DNA of 64,000 nucleotides from Flavisphingomonas formosensis (GTDB taxonomy: Bacteria; Pseudomonadota; Alphaproteobacteria; Sphingomonadales; Sphingomonadaceae). Under the pieces are notes generated by a model. That model saw only the letters and a list, made by a program, of their open reading frames with translations. It did not search any database and had not been told where the DNA came from. Positions within the stretch are counted from its first letter, which is position 1. Every line of letters begins with the position of its first letter. The position numbers were made by a program, and so were the translations under genes. Where the stretch lies: assembly GCF_009755815.1 (NCBI RefSeq), contig NZ_WRPK01000005.1, positions 434,001-498,000 of the forward strand. Reading direction: 5' to 3'. Positions 37,842 through 46,621 of the stretch are shown here, piece after piece.

Positions 37842-39305
37842 CTAATCGCCGCCGGATCTGTGGCAGCCGGCGTCATAATAGCCGCGCACGGCCTGCTGCA
37901 TGCGTGCAATCCGCCCATCATCGGCGCGCTGGGCGGCAAAGGCGGCGCGTCCCGCCGCGGTCAGCTCCCTTTCCAGGGCTTCTGCATCGATGCTGACGCA
38001 GCGGCCGTCGATGACGATATCCCGTCCCGCAACGACGAGCCGTTGCAGATGGGCTGCCTTCATACGGCCCAGCAGGATGGCTACGGGATCGATGTCGTCA
38101 TGCACGCAGTCTGCGCTCATCGCCGCGAAATCGATCGCGATCAGATCGGCCGGCGCACCGATCGCGATCGTGCCGCCGCCATCGTCGCCGACGATCGTAT
38201 GTCGACCGCTCCGCATCGCCGCATCGAAGAGCTCGCCAGCGGCCATCGGATCCGCATCGCGGGCGTGGAAATGCCAGACCAGCCGCAGTTCGCGCAGCAT
38301 GTCCTCGTCATCGTCAAAGCTCATCCCGTCGAGGCCGATGCCGAAACGCAGGCCGGCTGCGCGAATGTCGTGCAAGGGTGGACGGCCGGAGCGCAGCCGC
38401 ATGTTGGAGGAGAGGTTGATCGAAACGGTCACGCCGCGTTCGGCCAGCAGCGCGCACTCGTCGGGGCGCAGCCATACGGCATGCGCCACTGTCAGACGCG
38501 GGCTGAGCAGGCCGATCGAATCGAGGAACGGGACGAGTCCACCGGGATAATGCGCATCGGCCCATTGCCGCTGCCGTTCGGTTTCCAGCATGTGCATATG
38601 CACGCGTCGACCGGTCTCTTGCGAGGCCGCCGCGATCGCCGCCAATGTTTCATGTGATGCCCATTGCGGCGCGACGGGACCATATTGGAGCATGAATGTC
38701 TCATGCTCGAGGGCGCCGATCGCTTCGATCAGCGCCATGTTGGTCTCGAGCCCGCGCAGCGCATTGGCACGCGCGACCACGGCCGGTCGATCCTCCGCCG
38801 GCAGGCTCGCCAGGAGCGGATCGAGCTTCCCATAGACGTTGGGATTGCGATCCTGGAACGGCAAGGCGAACGCAATGCGGATGCCGACATCCCGCGCCGC
38901 GCGCGATACGGCTTCGGCCTCCGCCAGCAATTGCGTCCCATCCTGGGTGTTGTGGCAATGATTGGCGGCGCAGATGCCGCTTTCGGCCATGCGGGCAAAG
39001 GCCAGCGCCGCGCAGGCATAAGGATCGATCCGGGGCTGGCGTGCCAACGCCGGAAGCCACTCCTCCAGCGGCGCGTCTGCCGCACCGAAAGCCAGCGTCC
39101 TCAGCCCGCGCCCATGATCATGGGCGTTGGCGAGCGCCGGCATCAGCAACGCATCCGCCTCCGGCGGGCTCAGCGCCGCAGGATCGGCAGCCTCGATCGC
39201 AGCGATGCGGCCGCCCATGATCCGAATGGCGGAGGCCCCCTGCCCCCCGCCATGCCCCGGCGTCGCGAGCAGCCGGCCGGCACGGATCGAGAGGCCGTCG
39301 CTCAC
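37842..39305 (-). CDS. Amidohydrolase, guanine deaminase/TRZ-ATZ type
   Basis: This 487-residue metal-dependent hydrolase has a TIM-barrel with H62 and H64 in the metal motif NAHDHGRG. The second-shell stretch MHMLETERQRQ, the His in TVAHAVWL and the Asp in GLDGMSFDDDED complete the site. The family deaminates or dechlorinates purines, pyrimidines and s-triazines. The start is a GTG at 39305 that overlaps the stop of the upstream hydrolase gene (GTGA), so the two are translationally coupled. It is the last gene of a leftward SDR / cyclic amide hydrolase operon. A nitrogen heterocycle or guanidine-type substrate is likely, but not identified. Confidence 0.85.
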   Translation of the reverse strand: MSDGLSIRAGRLLATPGHGGGQGASAIRIMGGRIAAIEAADPAALSPPEADALLMPALANAHDHGRGLRTLAFGAADAPLEEWLPALARQPRIDPYACAALAFARMAESGICAANHCHNTQDGTQLLAEAEAVSRAARDVGIRIAFALPFQDRNPNVYGKLDPLLASLPAEDRPAVVARANALRGLETNMALIEAIGALEHETFMLQYGPVAPQWASHETLAAIAAASQETGRRVHMHMLETERQRQWADAHYPGGLVPFLDSIGLLSPRLTVAHAVWLRPDECALLAERGVTVSINLSSNMRLRSGRPPLHDIRAAGLRFGIGLDGMSFDDDEDMLRELRLVWHFHARDADPMAAGELFDAAMRSGRHTIVGDDGGGTIAIGAPADLIAIDFAAMSADCVHDDIDPVAILLGRMKAAHLQRLVVAGRDIVIDGRCVSIDAEALERELTAAGRAAFAAQRADDGRIARMQQAVRGYYDAGCHRSGGD

Positions 39306-40726
39306 GCCGCCCCGGGACGGAAGGCGATGATCGCCGCGGTCGTCTGGTCGACGTTCCGCGGCGTCGGCAGGGGCATCTGCTGCACGCGCCTTATGTTGCG
39401 GCCATGGCCTTTCGCCTCCGTCACCAGCGCGCGATCGCGCATGACGAAGCGGCCGCGCACCAGCGTGTGGATCGGAACGCCCTTCACCGTCGTCTTATCG
39501 AACGGCGTGCTCGATCCCTTGGACTTGAGCACGCCCGAATCCACCGTCTCTTCCCGGCCAAGGTCAACGACGACGATATCCGCATCCGCGCCCGGGATCA
39601 GCGCGCCCTTGCGCGGAAACAGGCCAAAGGCCTTGGCCGGCGCGGTGGAGGTCATCCGCACATAATCGTTCAGCGTCATCCGCCCTGCCTGCACCTGGGT
39701 CAGCATCAGCGGCATCTGTGTCTCGACACCGGTGAAACCGCAATCCGCGCACCAGATGTCGTCATTATGCTTTTCCTCGGCGGTATGCGGTGCATGATCG
39801 GTCGCGATCATGTCGATCGTACCGTCGGCCACGCCCTTCCAGAGCTGATCCTGATGCGCCTTTTCGCGCACCGGCGGATTGACCCGGATCAGCGAGCCTT
39901 TCTCCGTATAGGCATGCTCGTCGAGCAGCAGATAGTGCGGGCAGGTCTCTGCCGTGATGTCGACACCCCGCGCCTTGGCTTCGCGCAGCGGGCGCAGCTC
40001 GTCGCCGGAGGACACGTGAAGAATGTGGATTCGCGCACCGGTCCATTCGGCGAGGATTGCCGCACGCGACACCGCCTCCACCGCCACCACCGGCGGGCGG
40101 GCGGCGAGATGGGCGAGCGGATCGGTGCGACCCGCCTCGCGCAACTTGATCTGCCGACGCGCCATGATCGACGCATTCTCCGCATGCAGCGAGACGCGAT
40201 AGCCGTGCCGCGCGACGATCTCGAACCCTTCGAGGATCGCGCCGCTCGGCGGTGCCGGGAGGTTTGCGAAGGTGTTGCCCATGAAACATTTGAACGCAGC
40301 GACACCGCCTTCGATCAACGCCTCGAGCTGGTCGAGATTATCCTCGGCGAGCAGGCCGTATATGCCGAAATCGACATAGGCCGCCTCGGCCGCCTTCAGC
40401 TTGAGGTTGAGCGCGTCGACGGTGCCGGTCGGCGGCTTGGTGTTCGGCATCTCGAAAACGGTGGTGACGCCTCCCATCGCGGCGCTCGCCGTGCCGGTCT
40501 CCCAGGTCTCCTTGTGGGTGTAGCCCGGCTCGCGGAAATGGACATGGGCGTCGATCGCGCCGGGCAGCAGATATTTGCCGCTGGCATCCAGCCGCTCGCG
40601 CGCTTCGGGCATCGCGGCGTCATCGCCGATGGCGAGGATCGCGCCGTCCTTGATCGCGATCGCAGCGCGGAACTGGGCACTGTCGGTGACGACCGTGCCG
40701 CCGGTGATGACGAGATCAGCAATCAT
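39302..40726 (-). CDS. Allantoinase/dihydropyrimidinase-type cyclic amidohydrolase
   Basis: This 474-residue enzyme opens cyclic amide or ureide rings. It has the binuclear metal motif H61/H63 in DAHVHFREPG, the carboxylated lysine K146 in AAFKCFMGNT, His in LHAE and HILHVSS, and the catalytic Asp in ATDHAPH. The sequence is closer in style to allantoinase/dihydroorotase than to D-hydantoinase (for example WETGTASAAMGGVTTV). It lies 69 bases after the SDR gene and is coupled to the amidohydrolase gene. A ring such as a ureide, hydantoin or dihydropyrimidine is expected. Confidence 0.87.
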   Translation of the reverse strand: MIADLVITGGTVVTDSAQFRAAIAIKDGAILAIGDDAAMPEARERLDASGKYLLPGAIDAHVHFREPGYTHKETWETGTASAAMGGVTTVFEMPNTKPPTGTVDALNLKLKAAEAAYVDFGIYGLLAEDNLDQLEALIEGGVAAFKCFMGNTFANLPAPPSGAILEGFEIVARHGYRVSLHAENASIMARRQIKLREAGRTDPLAHLAARPPVVAVEAVSRAAILAEWTGARIHILHVSSGDELRPLREAKARGVDITAETCPHYLLLDEHAYTEKGSLIRVNPPVREKAHQDQLWKGVADGTIDMIATDHAPHTAEEKHNDDIWCADCGFTGVETQMPLMLTQVQAGRMTLNDYVRMTSTAPAKAFGLFPRKGALIPGADADIVVVDLGREETVDSGVLKSKGSSTPFDKTTVKGVPIHTLVRGRFVMRDRALVTEAKGHGRNIRRVQQMPLPTPRNVDQTTAAIIAFRPGAA

Positions 40727-40795
40727 ATAATCTACTCGCTTGGAGAAACGGTTAGGTACAGTAATTCATATCCGGAACCAGCCGTGCGACGCTTC

Positions 40796-41587
40796 TCAAA
40801 GCATTGCCCAGCCGCCGTCGACCGGCAGGTCAACCCCGGTGATCTGGCGCGAAGCATCCGAAGCCAGGAAGAGGCATGCGGCGGCGGCGTCCTCGCCGGT
40901 GCTGATCCGCCGCATCGCATATTCGGCGGCGTGCTCGGCCACCGCTTGCTCTTCGCTGATCCCCTTGGCCTTGGCGTAGCCGGGCATCACTTTGGTGCGG
41001 AAGCGCGGGCCGTCGACCATGCCCGGCGCGACGCAATTCACGTTCACATTATGCGGGCCGGCCTCGAGCGCGGTTGATTTGGTGATGCCGCGCAGACCCC
41101 ATTTGGAGGCGGAATAAGCCATGCGTCCGGCGCGACCGCGCATGCCGAAGGTGCCGCCCACATTCACGATCTTGCCATAGCGGCGCGCTACCATCCCCGG
41201 CAGCACCGCGCGCATCGTGTTGAAGCAGCCTGCCATGTTGAGCCGCACGATCTGGTCGAATTCCTCCGGGGAAGTCTCCCACGCGGTCTTGCCGACGGGC
41301 CCGGTTCCCCCGGCGATGTTGACGAGGATGTCGACACGGCCGAAGCGCGCTTCCGCCTCCGCAACCAGACGCTCGCACTCTGTCGGCTCCATCACGTCGC
41401 AGGCGCTGACCAGCGCCTCGACCCCCATGGCCCGCGCATCTGCCGCAACGGCTTCGATCGGCGCCAGATCGCGTCCGGCGAGAATCAGATGGCAGCCTTC
41501 CCGCGCAAAGGCGCCGGCTACGGCCGGTCCCATGCCTTTGCCCGGCCCGGTGAAGACGGCAATCTTTCCCGCCAGTCCCAAATCCAT
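40796..41587 (-). CDS. SDR family oxidoreductase with altered glycine motif
   Basis: This is a 263-residue short-chain dehydrogenase. The nucleotide loop reads TGPGKGMG in place of the usual TGxxxGIG. The catalytic YxxxK is AYSASKWGLRG and the C-terminus VDGGWAML is typical. The ATG at 41587 has AAGGAGG 9 bases upstream. It starts a leftward operon with the two cyclic amide hydrolases and is divergent from a LysR regulator, its probable controller. It resembles the SDR at 51327 in its central block (SKWxLRGxxKS), so the two may act on related intermediates. Confidence 0.87.
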   Translation of the reverse strand: MDLGLAGKIAVFTGPGKGMGPAVAGAFAREGCHLILAGRDLAPIEAVAADARAMGVEALVSACDVMEPTECERLVAEAEARFGRVDILVNIAGGTGPVGKTAWETSPEEFDQIVRLNMAGCFNTMRAVLPGMVARRYGKIVNVGGTFGMRGRAGRMAYSASKWGLRGITKSTALEAGPHNVNVNCVAPGMVDGPRFRTKVMPGYAKAKGISEEQAVAEHAAEYAMRRISTGEDAAAACLFLASDASRQITGVDLPVDGGWAML

Positions 41588-41910
41588 ACGCGCATTCCTC
41601 CTTCGGGCCTGCGGCGCCCCTTGACGATCGGTCGGTGAAGAAGTCCGCATACCGGCTGGAACCAGCCAGACTTCTTCTCCGAAATTTTGCTGTTGCCGCA
41701 TCGTGCGGCGCCTGCTTCTATGTTGGCGATCGCGTCACCGATCGGCCGTTACTCCGTTATTTCAAATATTTGTCCAAAGCTTCCAGGATCCGGCGACAGC
41801 GGGTGTTGCCGCTTCGGCACCACCGGACCACCGAGAATTAGGGCCTATGCCGTTGCCGCGGGGGTGCTAATTTCTCGGGGTAGCGTTGCAAATTAGACTA
41901 CGGGGTATCG
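41588..41910. promoter_or_regulatory. 323-base divergent region, with LysR-type inverted repeat
   Basis: This spacer separates the leftward SDR operon and the rightward LysR gene. CTAATTT (41867-41873) and AAATTAG (41890-41896) form an inverted repeat with a 16-base spacer just upstream of the LysR start, a plausible autoregulatory site. Small frames in the spacer look like chance. Confidence 0.4.
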
Positions 41911-42849
41911 ATGGCACTCAGGAACATGCGCATCTGGCGCTACATCGACGAAGTGGCGCGCGTCGGGTCGGTTCGGCAGGCGGCAGAGCGGCTCAGCGTC
42001 ACGCCGTCCGCGCTTCTACGCCGTATCCAGGACGTCGAATATGATCTCAGCGCGCCGATCTTCGAACGCCACGCGACCGGCGTGAAGCTGACTGCCGCCG
42101 GCGAGGTGCTGATCCGTTGGATTCGCAGCCAGAATGCGGATTTGCGGCGCGTCTATTCGCAGATCGAGGAACTGTCCGGCCTCAAGCGCGGCGAGATCCG
42201 CATCGCGTGCAGCCAGGCGGTGGCGCGCAGCTTCCTGCTCAACGAAATCATCGCTTTTCATGCCCAGCATCCGATGGTGAAATTCAAGGTCACGGTGACC
42301 GACCACACCACCGCGATCCAGTCACTCGCCAATTACGAGACCGATCTCGTGCTGGTCTTCCGCCCGTCACGCTCGGCCGAGCTGCAGACCATCCTGACCG
42401 TCGGCCAGGGGCTCGCCGCCATCATGGCCGCCGATCATCCGTTGGCGGCGCGCGAGACGGTGCGTATCCGCGAATGCGCGGCCTATGACGTCGCGCTTCC
42501 TGAAGGCAGCTTCGGCGGACGGGAGATATTGGAGGACAGGCTCGCCGCCAGTTCGGCCAAGCTCAACATCGTGCTGGAAGCGAACAGCTTCGACATGCTC
42601 GCCGATTTCGTGGCGAACACACAGGCGATCACCTTCCAGATCGATATCGGCGCGCTCAACTGGAAATCCGATCCGCGTTTCGCCGTGCGCTCGGTGAGCG
42701 ATCTCGACAGCGCTTATGGCCCCCTGGTGCTGGGGCAGTTCAAGGGACGCGCATTGCCCTTGGCCCCCGCCAAATTCGCGGAACAGCTCGCCCGCAAGCT
42801 CGACGGCCTGCGCAGCCTTCCCGCGCCGGAGCATCACGACCTGCCCTGA
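41911..42849 (+). CDS. LysR family transcriptional regulator
   Basis: This 312-residue regulator has an N-terminal helix-turn-helix (YIDEVARVGSVRQAAERLSV, about 11-30, then TPSALLRRIQDVE) and a LysR effector domain with SDLDSAYGPLVLG near the end. It is divergent from the SDR/cyclic amide hydrolase operon and converges on hyuB with a 17-base gap. It probably senses the substrate or an intermediate of this island. The effector is unknown. Confidence 0.9.
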   Translation: MALRNMRIWRYIDEVARVGSVRQAAERLSVTPSALLRRIQDVEYDLSAPIFERHATGVKLTAAGEVLIRWIRSQNADLRRVYSQIEELSGLKRGEIRIACSQAVARSFLLNEIIAFHAQHPMVKFKVTVTDHTTAIQSLANYETDLVLVFRPSRSAELQTILTVGQGLAAIMAADHPLAARETVRIRECAAYDVALPEGSFGGREILEDRLAASSAKLNIVLEANSFDMLADFVANTQAITFQIDIGALNWKSDPRFAVRSVSDLDSAYGPLVLGQFKGRALPLAPAKFAEQLARKLDGLRSLPAPEHHDLP

Positions 42850-42866
42850 CGACTGTGCCGGTCCTG

Positions 42867-44525
42867 CTACTCCTCCGCTCCGTAAATGCGCCGCGCCGCC
42901 TCGGGCGACACGAAGCCTGCGTCGATATCGGCCATCACCTGCTCCGGTGCGCGCGTCGTCGGATCGCCCAGCCCGGCGCCCCCCGGTACCTCCAGCACCA
43001 GCCGGTCGCCGCGCGGGATCGCCTGCAGGCCCTTGGCCCGAAGCGCGCCACCTGATTTGAGGCGAACCACGCCGGGCTTCGCGTCGTGCCCGCCATCGCG
43101 CCCGCGCGCGGGACGCTCGACGCGCTCGAACATTGCGAGCACCTCGAACGGCGCATCCCCACGGGCACCGACCTCCACCGTCTGGCCGAGGCCGCCGCGC
43201 CGTTCGCCCGCACCGCCGCTGTCCGTCGTGAGTTCCTTCTTCCAGATCACGATCGGGGCGTTGGCCTCGCTCACTTCCACCGGCATGGCGCGCACGCCGC
43301 TCGGAAAGGCGGTGCCGGAGAGACCGTCCTGGATCGGCCGGGCACCCGATCCCCCGCTGTTGAAGAAGACGGTGTCGAAGCTTCGGCCCGGCGCGTTGCT
43401 GCCCGCCGCCTCGATCCGTCCGCGCAGCTGCACGCTCCACAGGCAGGAGCTTCCCTCCGCCGGCACCCGGCCGGGCAGCGCCTGGGCGAGGCAGCCGAAC
43501 ACGACGTCCGGCAGCATCTGGCCGATGACATGGCGGGCGGCGACCGGCCAGCCGCGTTCGACATTGAGGATGCTGCCGAGCGGCGCCTTGACGACGAACG
43601 GCGAGAGCGCGCCGTCATTGTTCGGGATCTCCGGCGAGACGATGCAGCGCAGGCCGAAGACGGTATAGGCGCGGCAATAGTTCATCACCACGTTGATGCC
43701 GCGCTGCACCGCCGGATCGGTGCCGTCATAGTCGATCGTCACCGTATCCTCGGCGATGGTCAGTGTCGCGCGGAGCGTGATCGGCCGGTCATAGCCGTCG
43801 ATCGTCATCTCGTTGGACCAGCTGCCGCGCGGCAGCCTGGCGATCTCCGCCCGCGTCGCCGCCAGCGACCGCTCGATCACATAATCGGCGATCGCGTCGA
43901 GGCCATCGAGCCCGAACTCGTCGAGCATCGCGCACAGCCGCCGGGCGCCGGCATTGTTGCTGGTGATGTAGGAGAGGACATCGCCCTCCACCTGCAGCGG
44001 CGTGCGGACATTCTGCCGCAAAATCTCCATGAGATCGGCGTTGATCACGCCCCGCGAGGCGAGCCTCAGCAGCGGGATCTGCAGCCCTTCCTCGTAGATG
44101 GAGCGCCCGTCCGGGCCCTGCCCCAGCCCGCCTATGTCGACCTGATGGCAGCAGACGCCGAAGATGCCGACGATCCGGCCACGGTGGAACACCGGGGTGA
44201 TCACGGTCACGTCGTGGAGATGGCCGGAGGTCAGCCAGGGATCATTGGTGATGAAATGATCGCCCTCGGCCATGCTCTCGACGGCGAACTTCTCGAGGAA
44301 ATGATGAACGCCGGAGGCCATCGAATTGACGTGCCCGGGCGTTCCCGTCACCGCTTCCGCGACCATCCGGCCCCGCACGTCGAACAGCGCAGCGGAAAGG
44401 TCGCCCGCGTCGCGCACCGTGGTCGAGAAGGCGGTGCGCATCAGCGTCTGCGCCTGTTCCTCGACGATCGAGATGAGGCGCGTCCACATCACCTGCATGC
44501 GCAGGTCGGAGAGGGCGGCGGTCAT
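42867..44525 (-). CDS. hyuB: Hydantoinase B/oxoprolinase family subunit
   Basis: This 552-residue protein belongs to the HyuB/oxoprolinase B family, which with HyuA hydrolyses cyclic amides such as hydantoins, oxoproline or N-methylhydantoin in an ATP-dependent way; related pairs are carboxylases such as acetone carboxylase. Family stretches include GTPGHVNSMASGVHHFLEKF, DHFITNDPWLTSGHLHDV, NSGGSGARPIQDGLSGTAFP and GGAGLGDPTTR at the C-terminus. The start overlaps the hyuA stop by 4 bases (ATGA). It closes the leftward operon. Confidence 0.9.
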   Translation of the reverse strand: MTAALSDLRMQVMWTRLISIVEEQAQTLMRTAFSTTVRDAGDLSAALFDVRGRMVAEAVTGTPGHVNSMASGVHHFLEKFAVESMAEGDHFITNDPWLTSGHLHDVTVITPVFHRGRIVGIFGVCCHQVDIGGLGQGPDGRSIYEEGLQIPLLRLASRGVINADLMEILRQNVRTPLQVEGDVLSYITSNNAGARRLCAMLDEFGLDGLDAIADYVIERSLAATRAEIARLPRGSWSNEMTIDGYDRPITLRATLTIAEDTVTIDYDGTDPAVQRGINVVMNYCRAYTVFGLRCIVSPEIPNNDGALSPFVVKAPLGSILNVERGWPVAARHVIGQMLPDVVFGCLAQALPGRVPAEGSSCLWSVQLRGRIEAAGSNAPGRSFDTVFFNSGGSGARPIQDGLSGTAFPSGVRAMPVEVSEANAPIVIWKKELTTDSGGAGERRGGLGQTVEVGARGDAPFEVLAMFERVERPARGRDGGHDAKPGVVRLKSGGALRAKGLQAIPRGDRLVLEVPGGAGLGDPTTRAPEQVMADIDAGFVSPEAARRIYGAEE

Positions 44526-46621
44526 CGGGGCATCTCCTCGTTCGGCATGCGGCGGGTGAGCACGATATAGCCATGGCCGTCGATGGCGCCGTCGAAGGCC
44601 GGGGACACGACGCTGGTCGTCTCGCGCTCGATCACCAACGCGGGGCCGGCGAAGCGGTCGCCGGGCCGGAGCGCCTCACGGCGGAACAGGCCGAAGCGCT
44701 CCGCCGTGCCGGAGGCCGGATCGATCACCTCGCGATAGCCGGCGGGATCGACGGTGCGGGAGGCAGCGGTCTGGGCAAGCCGCACGGGCTCCGTCTCGCG
44801 CGTCTGAACCGAGACGCGCCAGGTGAGTATCTCGACAGGCCAGGCAATGGTGACGCCGCCATATTGGTCGCGATAGGCGCGCTCGAAGGCGGCGAGGATC
44901 TCCGCCTCGTCCCCTTCGCCCAGCCTCCGCGCGGGCAGCGGCACGGGAATCTCATAGCCCTGGCCGACATAGCGGGCGAGGCAGGAACGCGTCTCGGACC
45001 GCGCCCGCCCGCCGGCCCCCTGCGCGACCAGCGCGTCGGCCGAAGCCGCCATCTCGTCCAGCATCGCGTTCACTGCGGCAAAATCGATCCGGTCGAGCGT
45101 CTGCGGAAGGCTGCGCGCAAGCTCGTAGGAGATCGGCGCGTGGAGAAAGCCGACCGCAGAGCCGACGCCGGCATTGCGCGGGATGATCACCTCCCGCACG
45201 CCGAGCTTCTCGGCGATGCGCGCCGCGTGGAGCGGCGCGCAGCCGCCGAAGGCGATCAACGTGCGATCCTCCAGCGTGAGCCCCTGCTCGACGGCATGGA
45301 CGCGCGCCGCGCTCGCCATCGCCTCGTCGACGATCTCGCTGACGCCGATCGCCAGCGTCGCCGCGTCCGCGCCGAATGCGCCGAGCCCCGCCAGCGCGCC
45401 TGCGGCCGCGCCGGTGTCGAGCCGCACCTTGCCGCCCGCAAAGGCGTCGGGATCGATCCGGCCGAGCGTGATGTCGGCATCGGTCACGGTCGGGCGCGTG
45501 CCGCCACGCCCGTAAGCCGCCGGCCCCGGCTCGGACCCCGCGCTGTGCGGGCCGACCTGGAGGCGCCCGGCGGCATCGAGCGCGGCGATCGAGCCGCCGC
45601 CCGCGCCGATCTCCACCATCTCCACCACCGGGATGCGGAGCGGCAGGCCGCTGCCCTTGCGGAAGCGGTGGACGCGCGCGACCTCGAAGCCCTGAGACGT
45701 CTGCGGCCGGCCCTCATCGATCAGGCAGATCTTCGCGGTCGTGCCGCCCACGTCGAGCGCGACCATGCGATCGATGCCGCGCTCGCGCGCGATCTTGGCG
45801 GCGAAGATCGCGCCGCCCGCGGGCCCGGATTCGACCAGCCGGACCGGAAAGCGCGCCGCCGTGTCCACCGTCGTCAATCCGCCCGAGGACAGCATCAGAT
45901 AAAAGGGACAGGCGAAGCCCAGCTCCGCCAGCTTGTCGTCGAGCCGGCGCAGATAATGATCGACCAGCGGCTGCACATAGGCGTTGGCGACGGTCGTCGA
46001 GAAACGCTCATATTCGCGCATCTCGGGCGAGACCTCGGAGGACAGCGACAGGCTCGCGCCCGGCATCTCCTCGGCGAGGATGCGCGCCGCGGCCTGCTCG
46101 TGCGCGGGATTGGCATAGCTGTGCAGGAAGGCGATCGCGACGCTCTGGATACCGCGCGCGCGGAAGCCGGCCGCCGCCGCGCGCACCGCCGCCTCGTCGA
46201 GCGGCAGCAGCACCGCGCCATCGGCGGCGATCCGTTCCGGCACACCGATGCGGAGCGCGCGCGGCACCAGCGGCGCCGGCTTTTCCATCGCGATGTCATA
46301 TTGATCGAACCGGCTTTCGGTGCCGAGGTCGAGCACGTCGCGAAAACCCTCGGTGGTCAGCAGCGCGGTCGCCGCGCCGCGCCGCTCGATCAAGGCGTTG
46401 GTGGCAAGCGTGGTGCCGTGCACGATCAACTCGACATCGCCGGGCGCGATCCCCGCCTCGCCGAGCAGCAATGCCACGCCGTCGAGCAGCGCCCGTTCGG
46501 GCGCGTCATAGGTGGTGAGCAGCTTGGTGGAATGACGCCGCTCGGGCGTTTCGAGCACGACGTCGGTGAAGGTTCCGCCGATATCGGCGCCGATCTTCAC
46601 CATCGCCCGGGATTCAGCCAT
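44522..46621 (-). CDS. hyuA: Hydantoinase A/oxoprolinase family subunit
   Basis: This 699-residue ATPase subunit has the ASKHA-type fold: KIGADIGGTFTDVVLETPE at the N-terminus, VHGTTLATNALIERRGA, the second glycine motif VALDVGGTTAKICL, and FGGCAPLHAARIAEKLG. It supplies ATP-driven activation for HyuB. The ATG at 46621 overlaps the last 8 bases of the 2OG oxygenase gene. ATG codons at 46630 and 46603 are alternatives; the chosen one has GGATGA just upstream. The substrate is one of several possible cyclic amides; oxoprolinase itself is also in this family. Confidence 0.9.
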   Translation of the reverse strand: MAESRAMVKIGADIGGTFTDVVLETPERRHSTKLLTTYDAPERALLDGVALLLGEAGIAPGDVELIVHGTTLATNALIERRGAATALLTTEGFRDVLDLGTESRFDQYDIAMEKPAPLVPRALRIGVPERIAADGAVLLPLDEAAVRAAAAGFRARGIQSVAIAFLHSYANPAHEQAAARILAEEMPGASLSLSSEVSPEMREYERFSTTVANAYVQPLVDHYLRRLDDKLAELGFACPFYLMLSSGGLTTVDTAARFPVRLVESGPAGGAIFAAKIARERGIDRMVALDVGGTTAKICLIDEGRPQTSQGFEVARVHRFRKGSGLPLRIPVVEMVEIGAGGGSIAALDAAGRLQVGPHSAGSEPGPAAYGRGGTRPTVTDADITLGRIDPDAFAGGKVRLDTGAAAGALAGLGAFGADAATLAIGVSEIVDEAMASAARVHAVEQGLTLEDRTLIAFGGCAPLHAARIAEKLGVREVIIPRNAGVGSAVGFLHAPISYELARSLPQTLDRIDFAAVNAMLDEMAASADALVAQGAGGRARSETRSCLARYVGQGYEIPVPLPARRLGEGDEAEILAAFERAYRDQYGGVTIAWPVEILTWRVSVQTRETEPVRLAQTAASRTVDPAGYREVIDPASGTAERFGLFRREALRPGDRFAGPALVIERETTSVVSPAFDGAIDGHGYIVLTRRMPNEEMPR

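Noticed and set aside
41635-41841. 68-codon rightward frame between the SDR operon and the LysR gene
   Set aside because: Basic, no fold or good start. It lies in a promoter-like spacer.
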